64,000 nucleotides of DNA from Gammaproteobacteria bacterium (GTDB lineage: Bacteria > Pseudomonadota > Gammaproteobacteria > Pseudomonadales > Azotimanducaceae): the NCBI GenBank assembly GCA_026706385.1, contig JAPOYV010000043.1, forward strand, positions 1-64,000. The letters run 5' to 3'. The notes beneath the pieces were generated by a model. That model had not been told where the DNA came from, searched no databases, and saw nothing but the letters and a program-made list of their open reading frames with translations. Of the stretch, positions 34,154 to 42,942 are shown piece after piece (the stretch's first letter is position 1; every line of letters starts with the position of its first letter). The translations under genes and the position numbers were made by a program.

Positions 34154-34792
34154 CTAGAGAGCTACGCTCGTCTGCAGGTTCCAACCCTTCTCGATGGCGC
34201 CTCCCGCCGCGCCGAGGCCGTCGTAGGGTGTGTAGGTCCACGTGACGGTCGCGGCGTTGAGCCAGAGACGTTCCACCTCGTCGTTCGTTGTCGAACCGAT
34301 CGGCAGCGGGTACAGCGGCACGGGATTGGCCCGGGCCCGCGCGTACCTTCGATCGGCGTTCTGGGTCAGCCCCGCCTGGTTCCACGCCGTCCGGTAGGAA
34401 TGCCCGGCCAGGTTGCTGTAGCCCTGATGGGGCATGTAGGCGGTGCCGTTCGCCTCGGCGGTTTCGTGTTCGATCCGCGACACGAAGGTGTCGGTCAGCG
34501 TGTATTGCAGGTAGACCTTCGGCCCATCCTCCGTATTCTTGAACAGGAAAACCGTGGCGGTTCCGATGTTCTCGCCCAGCGAGCACGCCTCGGCCAGTTT
34601 CGGGCTGGCCTTGTCACGGTACCGCGTGAGGAAGATCTCCGAGAGGCGCGCCTTCGACGTCCCGGTCGGGGCCACGATCAGGTCGCGGACGGCGATGGCC
34701 TCGAGTTCGTCGACGTGGCCGTCCATGTTTGATTCGCCAGTGATCGAGATCGTTCCCGGGGACTGCTCGATCTTGACTGTGATGTCCGCCAT
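34154..34792 (-). CDS. Hcp-like tube protein 2 (TssD paralogue)
   Basis: A 212-residue Hcp-like protein, about 40 residues longer than hcp1 and quite divergent from it. It shows the Hcp order of strands: ITVKIEQSPGTISITGESNMDGHVDELEAIAVRDL, then TGTSKARLSEIFLTRYRDKASPKL, and a closing VTWTYTPYDGLGAAGGAIEKGWNL, the last common in Hcp proteins. AAGGAG stands 7 bases before ATG 34792. Two Hcp types may make mixed or alternative tubes, or one may be a specialised ring loaded with cargo. Confidence 0.75.
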   Translation of the reverse strand: MADITVKIEQSPGTISITGESNMDGHVDELEAIAVRDLIVAPTGTSKARLSEIFLTRYRDKASPKLAEACSLGENIGTATVFLFKNTEDGPKVYLQYTLTDTFVSRIEHETAEANGTAYMPHQGYSNLAGHSYRTAWNQAGLTQNADRRYARARANPVPLYPLPIGSTTNDEVERLWLNAATVTWTYTPYDGLGAAGGAIEKGWNLQTSVAL

Positions 34793-34888
34793 AGCTAGCT
34801 CCTTCAGGGTCAGTGCGGTCGGTTGGGTTGTCGATTGAGCGCCGGGCGAGACTGGGTTGCAATACCTCTACCACGACTTACGGCGTCG

Positions 34889-34910
34889 TTTGATATCGAA
34901 CAGTATCAAA
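34889..34910. promoter_or_regulatory. Dyad upstream of the hcp pair
   Basis: TTTGATA and TATCAAA (7-base arms, 8-base spacer) lie about 100 bases upstream of hcp2, in the most AT-rich spot of this region. No T-run follows on either strand, so a regulator site is more likely than a terminator. The regulator is unknown. Confidence 0.35.
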
Positions 34911-34954
34911 TAGACTCGCAACCCTCGGGTGGCTAGCGGATCGTGGCCTCGTCA

Positions 34955-36001
34955 TTACGCTGGCCGCGCCTCCTTCTCGCGTTCCGCCCGCCAGTCGACC
35001 GTCGCTTGCGCACCGGTCACGTCGGCCCCGTCGAGCGAGGCTTCGACGCCGTGCAGGTCGGCTTCGACGAAACGCGCACCGTCCACCCGGGCCCCGGTCA
35101 GGACGCCGTTGCGGAACGCCGACCGGTACGCGTCGACCCGTTCGAAGCCCGCATCCGTAAGGTCGGCGCCGTTCCACACGCTCTGCACCGCGAACGCCCC
35201 GCTGAAGTCCGCGCCGACGAGCATCGACCCGGGAAACATCGCATTGCCGAGCCTCGCCCGGTCGAACCGGGCGTCCGGCGCTTCGACGTTGGCGAACAGG
35301 GCGCCCGTGAGCTCCGCTTCGACGAAGTCCGCTTCCGTGCAGTCCGATTCCGCAAAGATCGACCCCGGCGCCCGGCGTATGCGGGCTCCGCGGAAGTCTC
35401 CCTTGTAGAGGTTGCAAGCGTCGAAGCGCACGTCGGACAAATCGAGGCCCCGCGCCTTCGACTCCACGAAGACGCAGCGGTCGAAGACCGCTCCACGCAT
35501 GGACCAAGCCGCGAAATCGACCCCGACCGCGGTCGCCGATACCCACCGCGCATCCTCGGCGTCCACGGCGGTGAGCGTGCAGCCGGAGATGGTCAGGCCG
35601 TGCTGGACGCACCCCTCCTCCAGGAACGCGAGGCTCGCCAGCCTGCACGAGTTGAGCACGTTGCGGTCGCCCGAGCGACCGAAGCTCAGTTGGTCGAAGT
35701 CGCACTCGGAGACCACCGCTTCCGCGAACTCGCCGCCGGCGATCCGAAAGCCCGCCCCGCGGCAGTTCACCCATTGCGTGCGGAATACGCGGCAGTCCAC
35801 GAACTCGCAGTCGTCCAGACGGCTGTCCACGAACATGGTCTGCCAGAGCGAGGTCCCGGTCAGACGCACGCGCTCCAACGTGCAATCCTTGAGGACCATG
35901 CCCGCGATGTCGTCGCCGGCGATCTCCTGGTCCCGCCAGGTCACGCCGACCAGCGGGATTCCGGCCCGCCGGTGGGCACCGTGGGGATCCTTGAACGCCA
36001 T
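34955..36001 (-). CDS. Pentapeptide-repeat protein
   Basis: A 348-residue protein that is almost wholly a pentapeptide-repeat beta-helix (for example VDFAAWSMRGAVFDRCVF, FRGARIRRAPGSIFAESD and LTGALFANVEAPDARFDRAR), preceded by a short GVTWRDQEIAGDDIAG lead. The ATG at 36001 comes 4 bases after the stop of the upstream TPR gene read in its restored frame. In the unshifted frame the two appear joined as one 845-residue frame, but the joining piece is Arg/Gly/Ser-rich shadow sequence, so I separate them. It is probably an accessory or adaptor protein of the T6SS tip, like the DUF2169-pentapeptide protein. Confidence 0.75.
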   Translation of the reverse strand: MAFKDPHGAHRRAGIPLVGVTWRDQEIAGDDIAGMVLKDCTLERVRLTGTSLWQTMFVDSRLDDCEFVDCRVFRTQWVNCRGAGFRIAGGEFAEAVVSECDFDQLSFGRSGDRNVLNSCRLASLAFLEEGCVQHGLTISGCTLTAVDAEDARWVSATAVGVDFAAWSMRGAVFDRCVFVESKARGLDLSDVRFDACNLYKGDFRGARIRRAPGSIFAESDCTEADFVEAELTGALFANVEAPDARFDRARLGNAMFPGSMLVGADFSGAFAVQSVWNGADLTDAGFERVDAYRSAFRNGVLTGARVDGARFVEADLHGVEASLDGADVTGAQATVDWRAEREKEARPA

Positions 36002-36005
36002 CGCC

Positions 36006-37492
36006 TCAGCCCGGCGTTGCCACGCCCGTCCCGTGCAGCGACTCCCAGGCCGCGACGACCCGCTCCGCCGCACCCGCCCAGCCGCTCTGCGGATTTGCCC
36101 GAACGACCCGCACCGACGGCCAGACGCGCTCTGGCCAAGGACCCGCCCAGAACGGATCGCCGGGCGGCGCGACCACGACGAGCCGCCTGCCGGTCGCGAC
36201 TTGGCCAAGGCGTCCTCGGCGTTGACGATCTCCACGGCGGCCGCGCCAGCCGCAGCGGGCAACGAGCCGCGCACCTCCGCGTCCTCGTCGTCCGGCCAGT
36301 CGAAGCCGACGCCCACGCCGCGGCAGAGGTTGGTTCCGACGCCGACGCCCTGCCCCGTCGGCGGCGCCATGCCCACCGGCACCGGCGCAAGCACCTCGAC
36401 CAAGGCGCCGTCGTCCAGCACCGCCCAGGGCACCGAATCCGGCGCCGGCAACACTTGGGCCGCCAGATCGCAGACCAAGACGTCCGCAGGCGTCTGCAAC
36501 GCGGCTTCGATCCACGGCGCCCAGCGGTGACGGTGCGTTCGCCATACGTGCACCGTCTTGCCCTCTGCGAACACCCGGCGGGCATCCTCGGTCAGGCGCC
36601 GGTCGGCGCCGGCATGGCCACTGGTGTCCGGAGCTCCCTGCAGGAGGTTCACCGCCGCCCTCGACGGTACGCCGAGCGGACCCGCCCGGGACAGGAGCTT
36701 CGCGGCCAGACCGGCATCCCCTGCCAGCACCGCTAGCTCCAGGCGCGCCGCGACGCACCATGGGTGGTCGGCGACATCGAATCGCTGCCATGCCTCCCGG
36801 GCGCGACCGCCGAACCAGGCCGCCCGCGCCACGGCGGGCATCATGTCCTCGGCCAGGTCGCCGGCCGGGAGGAGGCGGTCGACGAATCGCCGCAGCTCGC
36901 GGTACTCGCCCAACCTGGCGAGAGTCGCCGCCGTCGTCATGGCGAACGCCGCCGCGACGGCGGGCTCGGGCAGGGGCGCGTGGCCTTGCAGGTACGGCTC
37001 GACGAAGCGAAACGCCACCCCCGGCCGGCCCTGGGACAGCGCCGCGCGCGCCCCGGTCAACGCCGCGTGGGCGTGCCACGGCAGCGCCTTCGCCGCCTCC
37101 ACGGCACCCGCATCGTCCCCGAGTTGGTGGCGGCGACGCGCCAGGGCCAGCGTCCCTACAGGATCACCGCGGCTGTGAAGCACCTCGAGTCGTTCCAGGC
37201 CGGCCACTACCGCTCCGGCCGCGAACAGACCTTCTGCGCGGGCGAAGGCCAACCCGGGCGACGTGTCCGCTTCCGACACGTCGTTCAGCACGGCCTTGAC
37301 ATCCCCGTCGAGCAGCTTGCGCCAGACCTCTCCCGCGTAGGATGCCGCGCGTGCCAGATCGCCCTGGGCTGCGGCCATAGCGGCACGCCGATCCGGCGGC
37401 GACCCCGACCAGGCGTCGAGCAGGATGTCCACGCCGTGGTCGCGTGCGGTGCGGGCGCGGATGGCCGCCGCCAAAGTACGATCCGCGTACAT
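36006..37492 (-). pseudogene. TPR-like T6SS accessory gene with a frameshift
   Basis: The first about 430 codons (from ATG 37492) encode a helical-repeat protein: AAQGDLARAASYAGEVWRKL, GAVVAGLERLEVLHSRGD, ALSQGRPGVAFRFVEPYLQG. A C-terminal alpha/beta part follows with ADVLVCDLAAQVL. Near 36196-36210 coding character jumps by -1 to another frame, which continues QVATGRRLVVVAPPGDPFW and VRVVRANPQSGWAG to a stop at 36006. Restored, the protein would be about 495 residues. It lies between tssC and the pentapeptide gene. Whether the shift is real or an assembly error cannot be told. Family not recognised. Confidence 0.65.
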
Positions 37493-37583
37493 CAGTTCCC
37501 CGGCGGTTCAGGCGCTTCGCGTCGGCAGCATGGCGCGCAGGAACCGCGCCACCACGCCAGCCTCGGAGAGCCCGACTATCGCG

Positions 37584-39047
37584 TCAGGTCGGCAATTCGG
37601 CGACCAGCCGCAACGACGCCGTGAGCTCCTCGAGCTGGAAGTGCGGCCTCAAGTGGGCCACTGCCGTATAGGCCCCGGGCTTACCAGGGACGTCCTGCAC
37701 CTCGATCCTTGCCTCGCGGAGCGGATAGCGCGCCTTGGTGGCGTGCGATGCCGAGTCGTCCGACGTCACGTACTGCGAAATCCAGGTGCTCAAGTACCGC
37801 TGGACCTCGTCGCGCGAGGTGAAGCCGCCGATCTTGTCGCGCATGATCGCTTTGAGGTAGTGCGCGAACCGGGCGCAAGCGAGGATGTAGGGCAGGCTCG
37901 CCGACAACCTGGCGTTGGCGTTGGCTTCTTCTTCGACGTACTTCTGCGGCCGATTGACGGTGGAGCCCGAGAAGATCACCGCGTAGTCCGTGTTGCGCGC
38001 GTGGCAGAGCGCGATGACGCCCTCGTCGGACAGCTCCTTCTCGCGCCGATCCGTGATGGTCGTCTCCGTCGGGCACTTGGTGATCTTGGCGCCGGACAGG
38101 GACGGGAACGCGTGCAGCGGCAGATTCGCCACCTTGCCGCCGGACTCGGTGCCTCGAATCGCCGACGGCCAGCCGTATTCCGAAAACGACTTCATGATCT
38201 GTCCCGCCAGGGCCCAGGATGCCGGACCCCACAGATACTTGCCGTGGTCTTCGCCGTCGACGTCCTCCACGAAGTCCATCGCCTCCACGGGCGCCGTGTC
38301 CGGGCCCCAGGGCAGGCGCACCAGCGTCCTCGGCGCGGTGAGCGCGAGATAGCGGGCGTCCGCACTCTCGCGCAGCGCGTTCCAGCTCGCCATTTCGCTG
38401 GTGTCGAAGATCTTCGCTATGTCGATGGGGCGGTCGAGCTCCGTGAAGCTGTCCAGATCGAGGAGGTTGGGGTCCGCACTGGCCAGGAAGGGCGCATGGG
38501 CCATCGAGGCGACGGCGGAGATGTCCTTCAGGAACTGGATGTCCATGGGCGAGCGCCCAAACTCCATGTCGCCGACCAGGAACGTGTACGGCGAGCCGCC
38601 GAGGGTTCCATATTCGCTCTCGTAGACGTGCTTGAAGAACACCGACTGGTCGAAACCGGGTGCCCTTCGAAAGTCGCGTTCGATTTCCGCGCGGTGGCAG
38701 TTGAACACCCGCACCTTCGAGGACGTCAGGTCGTTCTCGTCGACAAGCTTGTCCAGATTCCGCCAACTCGCTTCGAGGCGCTGGAATTTCTCGTCGTGCA
38801 GCACCTGGTTGACCTGCTCGGAGATCAGCTTGTCCAAAGCGACTATGCGGGTCGCGAGGGCCCGCTTCGCCGAGCCGTCCAACTGGACCCCGGCCTTAGT
38901 CGCCTCTTCGACGAACCCCTGCAACATGCGCCGGGCGCTGTCGACCTGGTGCTCGTCCCTGACCAAGCGTCCGTCCTCGAAAATCCGTTCGAGCACGGTG
39001 GGTGCCGCGGCGCCAGCCGCGCTGGCTTCGGTTCGCTCGTCCGCCAT
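37584..39047 (-). CDS. tssC: T6SS contractile sheath large subunit TssC (VipB)
   Basis: The 487-residue TssC, which with TssB builds the contractile sheath around the Hcp tube. Conserved segments: VNQVLHDEKFQRLEASWRNL near residue 85, GTLGGSPYTFLVGDMEFGRS, PFLASADPNLLDLDSF, NRPQKYVEEEANANARLSA-like region near 365, and the closing AHLRPHFQLEELTASLRLVAELP. Length is typical. GGGAGG precedes ATG 39047. It follows tssB by 50 bases. Confidence 0.95.
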   Translation of the reverse strand: MADERTEASAAGAAAPTVLERIFEDGRLVRDEHQVDSARRMLQGFVEEATKAGVQLDGSAKRALATRIVALDKLISEQVNQVLHDEKFQRLEASWRNLDKLVDENDLTSSKVRVFNCHRAEIERDFRRAPGFDQSVFFKHVYESEYGTLGGSPYTFLVGDMEFGRSPMDIQFLKDISAVASMAHAPFLASADPNLLDLDSFTELDRPIDIAKIFDTSEMASWNALRESADARYLALTAPRTLVRLPWGPDTAPVEAMDFVEDVDGEDHGKYLWGPASWALAGQIMKSFSEYGWPSAIRGTESGGKVANLPLHAFPSLSGAKITKCPTETTITDRREKELSDEGVIALCHARNTDYAVIFSGSTVNRPQKYVEEEANANARLSASLPYILACARFAHYLKAIMRDKIGGFTSRDEVQRYLSTWISQYVTSDDSASHATKARYPLREARIEVQDVPGKPGAYTAVAHLRPHFQLEELTASLRLVAELPT

Positions 39048-39097
39048 TGTGGATCCTCCCGGGTCGGTTCCTGGTTGTCGGGTCGGCGCGCCGACCC

Positions 39098-39619
39098 CTA
39101 CTCGTCCGGTTCGCCGGCCTCCTCGTCCAATCCGAGTTCCGATCGGAGCTGCGCCTGCTTGTCGTCGTCTGCGAGGATTTCGCCAAGTATGCCGTCGAGT
39201 TTCTCGTTCGATTCGATCTTGCCGTAGAGGTCCGCCAGCCGGCGGCGCGCTTCGAGCAGTCTCGCTGTCTGCGGGATCTGTGCCGCGACCCCCATCGGCG
39301 AGAAGTCCTCGACGGACTCGAAATTGAGCTCGACGCCGATTTCGGCGTCCTCTGTGCCGGAGATCTTGTCCGGCACAGACATCTTGAGCTGCGGCCCGAT
39401 GCGCTTCATGAGATTGTCCACGCCGCCCTGTTCGACCTCGACGAACTGCCGTTCGGCGTAATCGACGGGATCGTCCCCGTCACCCGACAGGTCGCTGACC
39501 ACACCCGCGACCAGAGGCAGTTCGCGGCTGGTCGTCGCGCCGCCGTCCTCGACATCGTAGGTGATCTGGACACGGGGCGGGCGTACCCGTCCGATGCGCT
39601 GCTGACTCGAATCCGCCAT
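39098..39619 (-). CDS. tssB: T6SS contractile sheath small subunit TssB (VipA)
   Basis: The 173-residue TssB. Visible: RPPRVQITYDVEDGGATTSRELPLVAGVVSDLSG, the typical N-terminal part, then RQFVEVEQGGVDNLMKRIGPQL, VELNFESVEDFSPMGVAAQI and an acidic C-terminus. It pairs with TssC; the helix recognised by ClpV lies in the TssC partner in most systems. AGGAG precedes ATG 39619. Confidence 0.95.
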   Translation of the reverse strand: MADSSQQRIGRVRPPRVQITYDVEDGGATTSRELPLVAGVVSDLSGDGDDPVDYAERQFVEVEQGGVDNLMKRIGPQLKMSVPDKISGTEDAEIGVELNFESVEDFSPMGVAAQIPQTARLLEARRRLADLYGKIESNEKLDGILGEILADDDKQAQLRSELGLDEEAGEPDE

Positions 39620-39816
39620 CGCTAACTCCTAATACGCCGACAAGGACTCTAGGTGGGCCAAAAGCATAGACCTTCGCCGAAACGGGAGCAACGAGGGAGT
39701 CGTCCCTGCGCCAGCGAACCGACTCGAGCGGTGGCCGCGGTCCAGGTCCGGCGCCATCGTCGGGCTGCGTTCGCCTCCCGCAGCCAGCGGTCCTGGTTCC
39801 CTGCCCGCGTCACCGG
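39620..39816. other. Spacer between tssB and the PAAR-like gene
   Basis: About 200 bases with no convincing ORF, hairpin or repeat. It is one of the few wide gaps in the leftward T6SS run and may hold a promoter for tssB-tssC, though no consensus is visible. Confidence 0.35.
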
Positions 39817-40203
39817 CTAGGTCAGCACACATTTGACGGTCTGGCTCGGCACCATGGTCATCCCCGGCGCGTTGGTCAAGTTCTGAAGTGTCGGTGCCGT
39901 CAGCCGCCACACGGGCAGGCCAGCCACGAACATCACCTGCGAACCCATCAGCGGTCGACCGGGACCCATGAAGACACCCGACGCCACGCCACCCAGGGCG
40001 CCCCCCTCGTCGCCGTTCGTGATGGCGTACATCGCCGTGATGTTCAGTTCCGGCATGCCGTTGATCAGGATCGTGAAGTAGGTAGGGACCGCCATCGCGT
40101 TCTGGCCGAGGTTCGGAAACGGCGCCGGAATGGCCAAGGGCGGGGTCATGCAGACATCCGGCATCGCCTGCGACATGCCGATCCCAAACGTCGAAACGAA
40201 CAT
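39817..40203 (-). CDS. PAAR-like (DUF4150) T6SS tip protein
   Basis: A 128-residue protein of the DUF4150/PAAR-like family, which caps the VgrG spike and can carry effectors. It shows the family pattern: MTPPLAIPAPFPNLGQNAMAV near residue 20, ILINGMPELNITAMYAITNGDEGGALGGVASG in the middle, and PSQTVKCVLT at the end. As in DUF4150 members the classical PAAR triads are replaced. It is a stand-alone tip with no toxin domain. AAGGAGG lies before ATG 40203. Downstream order is tssB, tssC. Confidence 0.85.
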   Translation of the reverse strand: MFVSTFGIGMSQAMPDVCMTPPLAIPAPFPNLGQNAMAVPTYFTILINGMPELNITAMYAITNGDEGGALGGVASGVFMGPGRPLMGSQVMFVAGLPVWRLTAPTLQNLTNAPGMTMVPSQTVKCVLT

Positions 40204-40249
40204 GATTGCCTCCTTGTGCTAGCGCAGGCCCGCGACCGTGGCGCGCCCC

Positions 40250-41215
40250 TCACATCACAAGCATCGACGTACACGACTGCAGATTCACGCCGACGTTCTG
40301 GACACGCGTTCGGGGCGGTCCCGCGGGCGGAATGGGGTTCGGCCTCTTGACGATTCCCGCGATCAGGCCGTACAGGCCGTAGAGTCCCATCGGAACGAAC
40401 GTCGCAACGCCGACGAAGATGTCCAGAGGGGGGCAGACCATCCGCGCCGCCGAGAGTACTTGGCCCATCCGCGCCAACTTCGCGGCCATTCTCGACGGCG
40501 GCGTGCCCGCTGACGGCGTGCCTATCAGCGGCTCGATCACGAAAGTGGCGTTGCGGACGTACACCCCGTTTGCCCAAGCGGCTGCCGCAGCCGCCCGGTA
40601 GTGGAGCACCGCCAAGTAGCAGCGCACCGCCGCGACGCGGGCACAGCCACCGTAGACGTCCCCGGTCATCATCCCCGAAAGAGTCACCGAAGGGCTGGCG
40701 ATCAGCCGCAGGAACGCGCCGCCGCAGATGACGCCCTCCATCGATGCGAGGCGCATGACGCCGCCGTTCCAGTTGCGGGTGGCGAAGCCCGACAGCATGA
40801 CCATCCTGCCACCGACCGTGATCTCCGCGTCGCCGTCCACCGTCAGCGAGTCACGGCCCCACGGTGCGTCGACGTCCGGCGCGGCATCGCCCTCCCCGAC
40901 GCTGGTCGTGAGATCCGCAGTCGTCTCGAGGGTCTGACTGTCGGCGGCTAGCGTCCGACAGCCGCCGATCTGATTGTAGTATTCGCCGTGACCCAGAATC
41001 GTATAGCGGCGGCGTTCCTTGCTGACCAAACCGCCAAGTGCCTGGATGTGCAGCACATGCCCGGCCTGCCACGGGCGCCGGTCGGTCGCGGAGGGAACGT
41101 GGTCCAGCAGGGCGTTGAGTATCGGGGTTCCCGCGGTGCGCCACGGCGGCTCGCCGTTCGCGTCGAGCGTGACGGTCTGCGCGGATACCTGTGCGGGATC
41201 GCCTTGCGCTGACAT
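40250..41215 (-). CDS. T6SS-associated hypothetical protein with shared Gly-rich domain
   Basis: A 321-residue protein of unknown family. Residues about 95-225 have a Gly-rich, beta-helix-like pattern (LTVDGDAEITVGGRMVMLSG, FATRNWNGGVMRLASMEG, VICGGAFLRLIASPSVTLSG, TGDVYGGCARVAAVRCYLAVL) that recurs in the 217-residue neighbour and near the N-terminus of the 1358-residue protein. The C-terminal 80 residues contain two hydrophobic helices (LDIFVGVATFVPMGLYGLYGLI), suggesting membrane contact. It sits between PAAR-like and tssA genes. Possible roles: cargo carrier, tip adaptor or effector; none is proven. Confidence 0.65.
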   Translation of the reverse strand: MSAQGDPAQVSAQTVTLDANGEPPWRTAGTPILNALLDHVPSATDRRPWQAGHVLHIQALGGLVSKERRRYTILGHGEYYNQIGGCRTLAADSQTLETTADLTTSVGEGDAAPDVDAPWGRDSLTVDGDAEITVGGRMVMLSGFATRNWNGGVMRLASMEGVICGGAFLRLIASPSVTLSGMMTGDVYGGCARVAAVRCYLAVLHYRAAAAAAWANGVYVRNATFVIEPLIGTPSAGTPPSRMAAKLARMGQVLSAARMVCPPLDIFVGVATFVPMGLYGLYGLIAGIVKRPNPIPPAGPPRTRVQNVGVNLQSCTSMLVM

Positions 41216-41274
41216 CGACCTACGCCCTCCTCTATGCGCTCCGGTAGCGGGGCGAACGGGCTCTGCCGCCCCGT

Positions 41275-41928
41275 CTACGCTTCATTGGTGACGCCGCCCC
41301 CGGGGCCCCCCGCGATGTTGTGGACCGCCGTTGAGTCGGCCAGCATGCCGAAGGTCTCGGTGCGGCTTTGGAAGTCGTCCACCAGCCGGGACGCCAAGGT
41401 GAGCCTGACCCCAGCCGCATGGGCGTAGCCGACGTGGGACCGGATCATCAGCGCCGACAGCTCCGCGCGAACCACGTCGACTTCCGCCCACCCGCCCCAG
41501 ACCAGGAAGTCCACCCACGCGGCGATGCGCAGGTACGGTCCGGCGACGATGTTGGTGTACGCGCCGCCCACCATGGCCTCGGACGCGAACCGGGCCTTGA
41601 CGTGCACGCCACCGTGTACGGTCTCCTCGACGCTCTCGCCCAACGCCAGCATCTCCTCCCCGCCCACCTGCTTCTTGTAGGAGCCGACATGCCGCGTACG
41701 GGCCCCACGAACCACGGTGACGGAGGCGTCGACCTCGGTCTCGTCGACATCGACCTCGATATCGTCATCGCCGGCCACGTAGCGCAGGTAGTTGTCGGCG
41801 ACATCGACCCTGAGGTCGACGTCGGAGACGAAGCCCTCGCTGCGGAACAGGTGCGAGTAGTCATCCGCACCCTGGTCCGGGGTAGGGTACGCGTCGACGC
41901 CGCTGTCGGTCGTGTCGGTTTCGGGCAC
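41275..41928 (-). CDS. T6SS-associated hypothetical protein, short paralogue
   Basis: A 217-residue acidic protein. After an Asp-rich leader (residues 1-70, with VDLRVDVADNYLRYVAGDDDIEVDVDETEVDA) it has the same Gly-rich domain as its neighbour and the giant protein: ESVEETVHGGVHVKARFAS, AMVGGAYTNIVAGPYLRIAA, YAHAAGVRLTLASRLVDDF. It starts at GTG 41928 with AAGGAGG upstream. It ends 59 bases before the 321-residue paralogue. Function unknown. Confidence 0.65.
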   Translation of the reverse strand: MPETDTTDSGVDAYPTPDQGADDYSHLFRSEGFVSDVDLRVDVADNYLRYVAGDDDIEVDVDETEVDASVTVVRGARTRHVGSYKKQVGGEEMLALGESVEETVHGGVHVKARFASEAMVGGAYTNIVAGPYLRIAAWVDFLVWGGWAEVDVVRAELSALMIRSHVGYAHAAGVRLTLASRLVDDFQSRTETFGMLADSTAVHNIAGGPGGGVTNEA

Positions 41929-42071
41929 GGGCCGGTCCTCCTTCCCGCTTGCCGCCTAGTCTACAAGCCCCCCGCGCGACGTGAAAGGCGCGTTCGAACC
42001 GCCGCAAAGCCGTCGTTGGGCAGCCTCGATCCTACTCTCCACCAAGACCTTGGCCGCACAAACTGGCATTG

Positions 42072-42929
42072 TCATTCCGTATGGAGCTGCTTCTTCACAG
42101 AGTCCATCAGTTGCTCCAGCGTGATGCCGGAGGCCTTCATGCGGTCGACGATGTCGATGATCCCGAGCGTACGCCACGACGACAGCAGGCGCAGCAGCGG
42201 GAGCGCCGGCGAATGGTGGTCCTGGTCGACGATCCTCTCGAGCGCCTGGTCGATAAGATCCCACGCGTCGAGAGCAGGCGGCGCACCGTGCTCGGCGCGC
42301 GTCTCGCCGTCGGGCTCTAGGTCCGCCGCGTCCACCGCGCCGACCAGCCGCTGTAGGCTGCGCCAGGCGTCGGTTGCCGACGGCGGGTCCGCCCCGAAGG
42401 CGTCTGCGACGCGGTCGGTCCAGGCGCCCAGCGACCCTCTCAGGACGGCTGCGCAGTTCACCCGGTCAGCGTCCCCCACATGACCGCCCCACCCGACGGT
42501 CGCCGCCAACGCGGGGATTCGGTTCAGAAGCCTGCCCGCCGCCGCCGTGCGTTCGCCCAAATCGCCGTCAAACTCGTCCGCGCGCGGGTGCAGCCCGTCG
42601 CCAGCACCCGGCCAAAGCGCCACAACTTCGATCAGATCCTCCAACGCGTCGGCGAACGCCACAAGGCCGCCGTGCCGCCAACTCGCCTCGGCGTAGATCG
42701 CGAGCACGCGCAGGTCCTTGGTCCGCGCCAAGAGTGCCGTCGCCGCGTCCACGATGTCGTCGTAGCCCCGCTCGGGGGCTGCGACGACCTCACCCTCGAC
42801 CACCGCCGCGTCGTCCTGGACCGCAGCGGCGAACGCGTCGTCGAGGGCAACGAACTCGGAGTCCCAGCGGAGGTCCGTTCCGCACGGATCGGCCTCCGAC
42901 ACCGGTGCGAGCAGCGTTGGGCTTGGCAT
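42072..42929 (-). CDS. tssA: T6SS component TssA
   Basis: A 285-residue TssA with the ImpA-type N-terminal domain: LLAPVSEADPCGTDLRWDSEFVAL at the start, then YDDIVDAATALLARTKDLRVLAIYAEASWRHGGLVAF and the LWPGAGDGLHPRADEFDGDLGERTAA segment. It ends in a short C-terminal part (HHSPALPLLRLLSSWRTLGIIDI). TssA organises baseplate, tail and sheath polymerisation. ATG 42929 is chosen for the strong GAGGAGGAG 6 bases upstream; an in-frame extension would overlap tssM. It is shorter than long TssA classes. Confidence 0.87.
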   Translation of the reverse strand: MPSPTLLAPVSEADPCGTDLRWDSEFVALDDAFAAAVQDDAAVVEGEVVAAPERGYDDIVDAATALLARTKDLRVLAIYAEASWRHGGLVAFADALEDLIEVVALWPGAGDGLHPRADEFDGDLGERTAAAGRLLNRIPALAATVGWGGHVGDADRVNCAAVLRGSLGAWTDRVADAFGADPPSATDAWRSLQRLVGAVDAADLEPDGETRAEHGAPPALDAWDLIDQALERIVDQDHHSPALPLLRLLSSWRTLGIIDIVDRMKASGITLEQLMDSVKKQLHTE

Positions 42930-42942
42930 GCGGTTCTCCTCC

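Noticed and set aside
34955-37492. One 845-residue protein joining a TPR part and a pentapeptide part
   Set aside because: The connecting piece (about 36006-36200) has Arg/Gly/Ser-rich shadow composition, while another frame there is protein-like and ends four bases before a good ATG.
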